A stretch of 64,000 nucleotides of DNA, taken from contig CBDFGO010000002.1 in assembly GCA_965247125.1 (NCBI GenBank), forward strand, positions 372,001 to 436,000. The letters are read 5' to 3'. Numbering within the stretch: the stretch's first letter is position 1; every line of letters begins with the position of its first letter. Under the pieces are notes generated by a model. That model was given only the letters and a program-made list of their open reading frames with translations, did not search any database and had not been told where the DNA came from. Below are positions 53,875 through 62,778 of this stretch, one piece after another. This DNA comes from CALBJU01 sp965247125. GTDB lineage: Bacteria > Bacteroidota > Rhodothermia > Rhodothermales > UBA10348. The translations under genes were made by a program, and so were the position numbers.

Positions 53875-53937
53875 ACCCATGCCGCCGCGGCCGAGCTCGG
53901 CGGTGATTTCGTAATGGGATAGCGTGGAGCCGATCAT
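53875..53937 (-). pseudogene. Kinase N-terminal stub (21 codons)
   Basis: MIGSTLSHYEITAELGRGGM plus one Gly, then unrelated sequence. It is the third truncated kinase 5' end in the window and lies 12 bp after the stop of the frameshifted kinase gene upstream. The nucleotidyltransferase pair follows. The frame stays open to 53674 without any kinase similarity. Confidence 0.75.
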
Positions 53938-53949
53938 TTTGCTGAATCG

Positions 53950-56663
53950 TCAGTTGTCTTCGGGTAGCACTCGATCGAGATATGTGGAAAAATTAAAGGA
54001 TACTTCCATTGTCGCTTCTTCTGGAACGGCTAGCGACTCCCCTTCATGCTTGATCAATATCCGGTCGCTACCTTCGTAGACCGACATTCTGGAGCGAAAA
54101 ACGTATGGCTGCACGACCCCGGGCGATGATAGGGGACGGAAGGCACCGTCGGTCTCCACATCGATTTTCTTCAGAACAGTGCCGGTCTGATAATAGAGTG
54201 TCTTACCATCCGCGGACCAGAACGGATCGTCAGAAAACTCGTCAGTAAGCTGAGTGCGAAATTCCCCGTCAGGAAAAGAGCGAACGAAGATTCGCTGTTC
54301 GGCAGAAACAGACGCCAAACCGCCTCGAGGATCTTGGGAGTATGCGATGTAACGTGCGTTTGGGCTGATGGCCGGATCGTTGGTGTTCATTGCGGTGGTG
54401 TCGATCGCGACCTGCCGTCCAGACGAAAGATTCATCGCATAAAGGTCTCCACTATTTGAGGACTTTACATAGGCGATCCACTGTTCATCCCGAGACAAAG
54501 ATGGGAATGCCGCGTCTTCTACGAGCAAGAGGCTGCTTCCGGATCCATCGGCATTTTTGGTATAGAGGTCAGTTTCGCGATATGGGCCACTCTGATAATA
54601 GATTTTCCCGGATTTCCCCCAGATGGGGCACGATTTTCCGAGGTTTCGTAGGTGAGCCTGCGTTCGGCCCTTGTTTCAATATCAAGGATATAAATGTTTT
54701 TCCCCTCCCCCCCGGATGCGTTGCCCATTTTTTCGACGGCTACCTGGGATCCATCTGGAGAGAGAGAGATTCGGTCGTATTTGGCGAGCGGAAATCCAAG
54801 TGACTCGGTCAATCCGCTTTCGGGATACAGCCACGACAGACTGGATTCATCAATAAAAATAACTCGCTTGGGTAGTTGAAAAAACATATCATTCAAGCCG
54901 ACTCCCATCTGAAACTGAATGACCTGGTCTGGAAGAATGTCTGCTGGAGCGCCCTTCAGTGCTAATTCGTCGGGATCAAATCGCTGCGCCACCAGCTTCC
55001 CGTGAGGATTATCTCTGACCAATTCCTCCCCGGTCATGTACAGCAGGTAATCGTGTATTTGAGGAAGAGCGCAACACGCACCTTGAATCAATACCTTGAC
55101 GGTTCCATCAGATATGTCCGCGACCAATACGTCTCGAGACTCGTCGGCTTTGGCTCCGGTAAGCAAGAAAGTATCCGAGTGCGGTACTCCTGCGTAATCC
55201 CAGAAACCCGTATATGTGCTATCTACCTCGTCAAATTCGATCGATGTTCTAGATCCGTCCTGAAGCGAGATGATGGTTGCAGATAGCGAATCCCTTCGAC
55301 CCACGAGCAGGTGCTCGGTGTCTATCCAAATAAACTCCGCAGAACTGTCCACCGGCAACGCACTTCCCAAAGGTACTCGGGCTCGGGCGGTGTGCCAATT
55401 GTTTGAGAATGCAATCCAGCTTCCATCTGGTGAAAATTTAGGTCGAAAATAGCCTCCACTTCCAGGAATGGATTGTATCGTGTTCGTCTCGAGATCCCAC
55501 AATCTGATTTCAGATAGCTCGGTTGGATGTGAAAAAGCTAGGGCCCAATATCGGCCATCCGGTGATGCAGTAGGAAAAGTGTAAAATGACGCCGGCGGCA
55601 GCGCGACGCCGAATTTTCGAAAGGGCAGGTCCTGCGTCTCACCTGGAGATCCCAACATCCAACCCCAAAAAGCAAAAACCCCGGCAATGGCCACCGACCC
55701 TACCCACATCCAGAGCCGTGATGGAGTTGGATTGTGATTAGCGTCCTGCTCCTGAAAATCACTCATTTGTGCAGTCGTGGTCTGCATCGATCGTCTGGTC
55801 GTTCCGCTGCCAGAAAGGTCCACAGTTTTGAGATCTGCGAGCAGGCCGGCGGCGCTCTGATAACGATAATCGGCTTCCTTGGCCAGCAGTTTGTTGACGA
55901 TCCACTCCAGTTGCATCGGGACGCCCGTGCGCACGGCGGTCAGGTGTTCGGGAGATTCGTTCAGGATCCCGTAGACCACTGCCTGTTCATACTCGCCGGC
56001 AAACGGCACCTTGCCCGCGATCATCTCATACATCATCGTGCCCAGGCTGTAGAGATCGGAGCGTCCGTCCACCTCCTGACCACGCGCCTGCTCGGGGCTC
56101 ATATAGGCCACTGTTCCCAGCGTCGAGCCCATGCGGGTGAGCATGGTCGAGTTGTTGGTCTTGGCGAGTCCAAAGTCCAACACCTTGGCAATGCCCTCCT
56201 CCGTGATCATGACATTGGCGCTCTTGATGTCGCGGTGCACGATTTCTTTCGCGTGGGCAGCCTTGAGGGCTTCGGCCACCTGAGAAGTGATGTTTACGAC
56301 GTCTGAGAGCTTGAGAGGCGCTTTCTTGATCGTTTCTTGAAGCGTTTCTCCGGAGATGAACTCCATCGCGATATAGGGACGGGGACCGTCTGTTGCGTTT
56401 ACATCGTTGCCGTCGGTGTCTTTCAGGATGGCCTCGTCGATTTCAAAAACGGTCGCGATGTTCGGGTGATGTAGTTGCGCGGCGGCCTGGGCCTCGCGGA
56501 AGAACCGCGCTCGGTCTTCTTCACTTGCCAGCGCTGCAGCGGGAAGAATCTTGAGGGCCACCTCCCGATTCAGCTTGGTGTCCGTCGCGCGGTACACTAT
56601 GCCCATACCGCCGCGCCCGAGCTCGGCGGTGATTTCGTAATGGGAGAGGGTGGAGCCGATCAT
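53950..56663 (-). pseudogene. Membrane kinase-propeller gene with one-base frameshift
   Basis: From ATG 56663 (MIGSTLSHYE): intact kinase (HRDIKSANVMI, VLDFGLAKTNNST, GTVAYMSPEQARGQE), helix (LWMWVGSVAIAGVFAFWGW) and propeller up to LTYETSENRAP. The frame then degenerates, while the next frame gives IWGKSGKIYYQSGPYRETD, LYTKNADGSGSSLLLVED and the last blades (SRDEQWIAYVKS, AISPNARYIAYSQD, FWSADGKTLYYQ) to the tail at 53950. Restoring one C in the run at 54625-54628 (GCCCCATC to GCCCCCATC) yields 904 aa, the size of the intact paralogue at 47182. Either a young frameshift or a homopolymer base-call error. Confidence 0.87.
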
Positions 56664-56673
56664 AATGCGCTGA

Positions 56674-59352
56674 TCATTTAGACGGGGGTGCAAGTTTTTT
56701 CAGGCGCTCATCGTGGTTGATCACGACCTTGATTCGAGCCGCTTGCGGTGTGCCCTGAGCAACATTCATCATGAGATCATCGTCTGCGGTCAGTACATAG
56801 AGTTTGTTATCCGGCCCGGGCGCAAACCACAACCGGCGACTATCAGCATCAAACAACAGTTTAGCGTTACCCTTCTGTTCAAACGCTTATGTTATGTCGA
56901 CAGCAATACTGTATCCGCGACCACCTCGCCTTGATGTAACAAAAATGGTTTTACCATCGCTGGACCACACTGGAGAACCGACACCACCACTCGGGTCATC
57001 AACGCTCAGTTCACGCCCACCTGTTCCGTGGGCGCTCCGCACGAATGACTTGAATCCGTTGTCGAATTTTGTGTACGCAATAAATTGGCCATCTGGCGAA
57101 AACCGCGGAGCTCTCGAAAACTCATCCAATAACAAATCTACTTCCGTCTCCCGATCATACATTCTGAGTGGTCCAAAACCTTGACCTGTAGCGATATAAA
57201 CCACGTACCGACCATCTGGCGACCAGTCAAACTCATTGGCTTGTTCTATGGGCAACGTCTCCTGCAACGAAAGAAGGCTGGCGGAGAGTATTTCCAACTT
57301 GTTGTCGCGCTCAATCATGATCAGACCTGGATGCGCAGCGGACCAGGAAGAAAAGAGCACGTCTCCCGAAAAAGTTAATCGATACGGTACTCCCGAAACC
57401 AGATTTCGAATTTCCAGCCACCGCTCTTCCTGCTCATCGTCAACAGAATAGGCGAGAAGCACTCCACCGGGTGACAATCGAGGAGCGCCCATCGAAAAGT
57501 CATTGCTGAATTCGACCTCAGCCCCCGCTTCAGTGCTTGAGTAAAAATGAGTGGATTGGTCTGTTACGCGGTTTTCGGCATTTGGGATCTCATACCACGT
57601 TCCAAACTGGTCAGACTCATAGTGAAGAATCGATATTTGCTGTCTGAGCGTCACGGCCGGCCCGTCAAATTCAAGACGATCCAGATCAAATGGTCGCACC
57701 ATGAGCGGACCCGCGAATTGATTGTCTCCTGTCTTATACAGGAGGTGCCCGCTTGCCAGATATTGCGGATATCCTCCAACTCCTAATGGTTTCAGTGATC
57801 CATTCGTGATGTCGAGAACGTGCATTTCTCCCGTCTGCCGATTTACAGATCGGCTCAACAGCACATAACGATTACCAGGCAATGGATGTAATCCGAAAAA
57901 CTCGACAGAAGTCGAGTCGCCTGCTACGACTTCGAAGGGTTCTTCTCCGTCCTGAGGAGCAATCCATATGCCGCTGTGTGATTGATCGACGTATATGATG
58001 CTTTCGTCTTCCATCCATTTAGCTTCATACGTTCGAGAATCCTCAATCGGGGTCGGACTGCCACCGGAAGAGGGCATTACATAGTTAGCACCAGACGCGC
58101 CATAAATAAATCGGCTGCCATTCGGAGAGAAGTCCAACCCGTCGCCGCTTGCATCAGGGAAATGCCTGATATTTTTGGTATCGAGGTCAAGAAAGTAAAG
58201 TGCAAATGCACCGAGTGAGTCTGCTCCGGAAAAAGCGAGGGTCTTGCCATCCGGTGACGGGTGGTAGGACCACGTTGCTACAATTTCGGGTAGTTCAATA
58301 AAGAGCTCGCGCACCGCCGTGTCTTCATTTTCAGGGGTTGTCGGCGCGAAGAACCAAGAACCGAGAACACCCACGACCAAAGCTGCTGCAACGATGGCCC
58401 AGCCCCAGACAGGCATGCTGCTGCCGGATCCTGCACCTGTTGATGAAGGCGTTCCAGCCATGTCTGCTGCTGGCATGGAGCGCCGGGATTGTCCGCTGCC
58501 GCTGATATCGACCGTCTTCAGGTCAGCCAGCAAGCCAGCGGCGCTCTGATAGCGGTAATCGGCCTCCTTGGCCAAGAGTTTGTTGACGATCCACTCCAGC
58601 TGCATCGGGACGCCCGTTCGCACGGCGGTCAGGTGTTCGGGGGATTCGTTCAGGATACCGTAGACCACTGCTTGTTCATACTCTCCAGAGAACGGCACTT
58701 TTCCCGCGATCATTTCATACATCATCGTGCCCAGGCTGTAGAGATCTGAGCGGCCGTCGACCTCCTGACCTCGGGCCTGCTCGGGGCTCATATAGGCCAC
58801 CGTTCCCAGCGTCGAGCCCATGCGCGTGAGCATCGTCGACTGATTGGTCTTGGCGAGGCCGAAGTCTAAAACCTTCGCGATGCCGTCCTCGGTGATCATG
58901 ACATTCGGGCTCTTGATGTCGCGGTGCACGATTTCTTTCGCGTGGGCAGCCTTGAGGGCTTCGGCGACCTGAGAGGTGATGTTTACGACTTCTGAGAGCT
59001 TGAGAGGAGCTTTTTTGATCGTTTCCTGGAGCGTTTTTCCTGAAATGAACTCCATCGCGATGTAGGGGCGCGGGCCGTCGGTCGCGTTTACGTCGTTGCC
59101 GTCGGCGTCTTTCAGGATGGCCTCGTCGATCTCAAAAACGGTGGCGATGTTGGGGTGATGCAGCTGCGCGGCGGCCTGGGCCTCGCGAAAAAACCGCGCT
59201 CGGTCCTCTTCACTTGCCAGCGCCGCGGCGGGTAGAATCTTGAGGGCCACCTCCCGGTTCAGCTTCGTGTCCGTCGCGCGGTACACGATGCCCATGCCGC
59301 CGCGCCCGAGCTCGGCCGTGATTTTGTAGTGGGAGAGGGTGGAGTCAATCAT
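56674..59352 (-). pseudogene. Membrane kinase-propeller gene with in-frame TAA
   Basis: From ATG 59352 (MIDSTLSHYK), which overlaps the upstream kinase stop by 4 bp. Kinase intact (HRDIKSPNVMI; VLDFGLAKTNQST), helix VWGWAIVAAALVVGVLGSWF, propeller. The frame meets TAA at 56889-56887 after YSIAVDIT and continues in frame as AFEQKGNAKLLFDADSRRLW to the tail VVINHDERLKKLAPPSK at 56674. Ignoring the TAA gives 892 codons, exactly the length of the intact neighbour at 59349. The first 300 codons are almost identical to that neighbour, so this is a recent duplicate or a gene-conversion partner. Confidence 0.88.
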
Positions 59353-62027
59353 TTCGATGCTGGGGCTTCTTTTTTGAGCCATTCCGTCCAATTGTAGACC
59401 ACGTCAATATTGCCAGATACGGAAGCTACGTCTACACCTTCTGCGGAGCCGTTTGCGACCACGTGCACAATTCCAGTGCCATCGGGCAAGAAATCCCAAT
59501 CAAAAAGTCTGGACGAACCGGATATGACGGTCTCCGAATTCGACGGAGAAACCACGCCGTCCTCGGTGAAGACGACCACTTTTTCCAATCCGGTTTGTGT
59601 TCGAAAGTAAACCGAGGTCCCGTCAGGTGACCAACGGGCATCAAAGCCGAATCCTCTCGATAGATTCCATTTGGATCCGTCGAGCGAAATGGGCTGAATC
59701 CAGATGGCTGGAGTTCCATCGCTCTCAGGTGCCGAATAAACGATGTACTTCCCATCCACAGAAAAACGGGGCCTCTCTTGATCTCCTTCCCCCGCAATTA
59801 TGGGCCGGGCATCTCCGGATGACACGTCGAGCATCCAAATATCAGACCCGGCTGAAACGTCAGATCGATATTCAAAAACCACGTGTTTGAAATCTGGGGA
59901 GGGATCGGGATCGTCAATTCTGGCATCATCTACTCGGTACAGGACACGTTTTTGACCCGATCCGTCTGCAGCCCGAGTGGCGATTTCTCCGAACAAAACT
60001 CCGCGTCGTTCGGCATATAAAATGGAGTCACCTTTCGGATGCCACCGTGCATCATCACCTGAATCCTCAAAAGTAATCTGGTTTCGGACGCCCGACACAA
60101 TATCCACGACCCAGAGGTCGCCCGTACTGTCAAAAACCTCGATGACTACTCGTCGGCCATCCTTGTTGAGCGCGAAATCGTCATAATTTCCTCGCTCTGG
60201 TGAAAGCAGCATTTTGTTTCCCTGCCAATCAAGCTTTTCCAATTGCCTTTCTGCAGCTGCGACTCCACTGAAAAGCTGATCTGCGCTGAACAAATGACCG
60301 TCACTCGTTACGGAAAAAGCTCGATTCGAGAGTGATCGTCCAATGGGTATGCTTGCACCCACTATTTCAATATTTTCCAAACTTACCGGAACGGCGTACA
60401 TGCCGTCTGATCCCGACTGGTAGAGCAGATGTCCCGTATCCAGATAGATGGGTCGACGACCCTGAATGCCTAGATCTCCCAATAATCGTCCTGACTGAAA
60501 ATCAAAGACCTTTATCGTTCCCGTTTGGCCTCCTTCCACAAATTCTGCCGCTATCAAGAAGCGTTCATCTTCGGTTACAAACGGATCGTCATACCCGATA
60601 GCCTCTGAGCGAGCCAGCAATTCAACAGGCTCCCCGCCAGCCATATCTAGCTTCCGTATAGTGTTTGCACTTTCATATACGAGCTCTGCATCGTTGACAA
60701 TATTTACGGACGAATAACGAGCAATTACATCGACCAACTTAAACGGACGACCACCTCGCACGGGTGAGCGAAGAAGCAGTCCGGGTTTTTGAAGAATCAT
60801 CCACCTCGCGTCGCTACTGAATCGAACATCCGTTACCAACTCGGAGTCTGGAATATCCCACTCTTCTCCTGTTTCGAGATTCTTTATTGTGACTCCTTCT
60901 CGGTCTGAGAACGAGAGTAACGATCCAGATTTAGAAACCGCCACCGTATAAGGCACTCCTCCTTCATTCATCACGTCAAGAGTCGCCCGAATGATTGATT
61001 TGCTCGGATCTGGCTCGCTACCACCCACCAGCCAGGTACTGAGCACGCCTAGAATGATTGCCACGACAACTATTCCCCAGCCCCAGACGGGCATTTTGTT
61101 TGCCGTAGTCTCTGAAGTTAGCGGTTCTTGGGCCGCGCTCATGGCGGGCATTGAACGGCGGCTCGCCCCGCTGCCGCTCAGGTCCACTGTCATGAGGTCA
61201 GCAAGAAGTCCAGCGGCGCTTTGGTATCTGTAGTCGGCTTCTTTGGCTAGCAGTTTATTTACAATCCATTCGAGCTGCATGGGGACGCCCGTGCGCTTCG
61301 ATGTAAATGGATCCGGTGTTTCGTTCAGGATGCCGTATACGACTGCCTGCTCGTATTCTCCCGCAAAAGGCAATTGCCCGCAGATCATCTCATACATCAT
61401 TGTGCCGAGGCTGTAAAGATCAGAGCGGCCGTCTACCTCCTGACCCCGGGCCTGCTCGGGACTCATGTAGGCCACGGTACCGAGTGTCGAGCCCATGCGG
61501 GTGAGCATGGTCGAATTGTTCGTTTTGGCCAGGCCGAAGTCTAAAACCTTCGCGATGCCATCTTCGGTGATCATCACGTTCGCGCTCTTGATGTCACGGT
61601 GCACGATTTCTTTGGCGTGCGCGGCTTTGAGGGCCTCGGCAACCTGGGACGTGATATTTACGGCGTCAGCGAGCTTCAGGGGAGCCTTTTTGATCGTTTC
61701 CTGAAGCGTTTCGCCGGAGATGAACTCCATCGCGATGTACGGACGTGGGCCGTCGGTCGCGTTCACGTCGTTCCCATCGGCGTCTTTGAGGATTGCTTCA
61801 TCGATCTCAAAAACAGTGGCGATGTTGGGGTGATGCAGCTGCGCGGCGGCCTGGGCCTCGCGAAAGAATCGCGCTCGGTCCTCTTCACTTGCCAGCGCCG
61901 CGGCGGGTAGAATTTTAAGCGCCACCTCACGGTTGAGCTTCGTGTCCGTCGCGCGGTACACGATGCCCATGCCGCCGCGCCCGAGCTCGGCAGTGATCTT
62001 GTAATGAGAGAGGGTGGAGCCGATCAT
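59349..62027 (-). CDS. Membrane Ser/Thr kinase with TolB-like propeller sensor
   Basis: 892 aa. Kinase: VALKIL, FIS-GETLQETIKKAPLKL, HRDIKSANVMI, VLDFGLAKTNNST, GTVAYMSPEQARGQEVDGRS. The helix is VWGWGIVVVAIILGVLSTWL near residue 325. Propeller: RFSSDARWMILQ, ALNKDGRRVVIEV, DPSPDFKHVVFEY, RFSVDGKYIVYSA, RWSPDGTSVYFR. Tail VVYNWTEWLKKEAPASK. It starts 8 bp after the stop of the next array gene upstream and shares ATGA with the downstream one, so it is part of one transcript. Confidence 0.93.
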   Translation of the reverse strand: MIGSTLSHYKITAELGRGGMGIVYRATDTKLNREVALKILPAAALASEEDRARFFREAQAAAQLHHPNIATVFEIDEAILKDADGNDVNATDGPRPYIAMEFISGETLQETIKKAPLKLADAVNITSQVAEALKAAHAKEIVHRDIKSANVMITEDGIAKVLDFGLAKTNNSTMLTRMGSTLGTVAYMSPEQARGQEVDGRSDLYSLGTMMYEMICGQLPFAGEYEQAVVYGILNETPDPFTSKRTGVPMQLEWIVNKLLAKEADYRYQSAAGLLADLMTVDLSGSGASRRSMPAMSAAQEPLTSETTANKMPVWGWGIVVVAIILGVLSTWLVGGSEPDPSKSIIRATLDVMNEGGVPYTVAVSKSGSLLSFSDREGVTIKNLETGEEWDIPDSELVTDVRFSSDARWMILQKPGLLLRSPVRGGRPFKLVDVIARYSSVNIVNDAELVYESANTIRKLDMAGGEPVELLARSEAIGYDDPFVTEDERFLIAAEFVEGGQTGTIKVFDFQSGRLLGDLGIQGRRPIYLDTGHLLYQSGSDGMYAVPVSLENIEIVGASIPIGRSLSNRAFSVTSDGHLFSADQLFSGVAAAERQLEKLDWQGNKMLLSPERGNYDDFALNKDGRRVVIEVFDSTGDLWVVDIVSGVRNQITFEDSGDDARWHPKGDSILYAERRGVLFGEIATRAADGSGQKRVLYRVDDARIDDPDPSPDFKHVVFEYRSDVSAGSDIWMLDVSSGDARPIIAGEGDQERPRFSVDGKYIVYSAPESDGTPAIWIQPISLDGSKWNLSRGFGFDARWSPDGTSVYFRTQTGLEKVVVFTEDGVVSPSNSETVISGSSRLFDWDFLPDGTGIVHVVANGSAEGVDVASVSGNIDVVYNWTEWLKKEAPASK

Positions 62028-62035
62028 GCTACATG

Positions 62036-62778
62036 CTAACGATTTTCGAGTTCAGTAAACCAATTCACCACAATATCCACCCGATTATCCACCTCCTGAT
62101 CGAATCCATTCTCATCCGCGCTTTGCGCGGGCATCAAGACCAGTAGTTTTTTGCCGTCCGGGTGCACATCAAACTGGGGGAATCCGCCTCCCGTTCCGGT
62201 TACAGGGCCCGCAAAGTAGAGAGAAGGGGTACCCGCAGCTCCCGTATCCTTATCGATCGGTACGTTCCATATCTCGCGATTTGATTCATAAAACAGGCTT
62301 GAACCATCCGGGTGCCAGATTGGATAGGATCCACTGTTCGTACTTACTTGGACTCGGTTACGGCCTACCGGAAAGTCCATTACGACGATCTCTTCCGGCC
62401 CATCGGTACTGTACTCAACGGCTATCCACTTTCCGTTCGGGGATATTGCCCCAAAATCGGAGTCTGAAGTTCCCTCAAGGAAGACCTCCACCGTTTCGTT
62501 TTCGAGGTCTGCGAAATACAGATCACTGCCTCCCGCTCCTCTGCTTTCGTTACCAAACACGATAAATCGTCCATCTGAAGTCCATTGAGTAGGAAGGGTT
62601 GCACCCGTCCACGCGAACAGCGTGTCTACGTCGGATGGATTATCCACCTGAAGGACCAGGATGTCATCATCATTTCCAACGAATGCGACTTGCTTTTCAT
62701 CCGGTGACCATAAGCTAACGGGGCTGTCGGTATACAGATAGGTCTTGCTGCCTCTGTTGGAGTCCAACACATATAGTC
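62036..62778 (-). pseudogene. C-terminal part of a kinase-propeller gene, cut by IS256
   Basis: About 247 codons of propeller (SLWSPDEKQVAFVG, QWTSDGRFIVFGN, AISPNGKWIAVEY, IWHPDGSSLFYES, DVHPDGKKLLVL) and the array tail VVNWFTELENR. Reading upstream, gene sequence stops at 62778 and IS256 copy 3 begins. The kinase and first blades are outside the window, presumably beyond the element. Confidence 0.85.
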
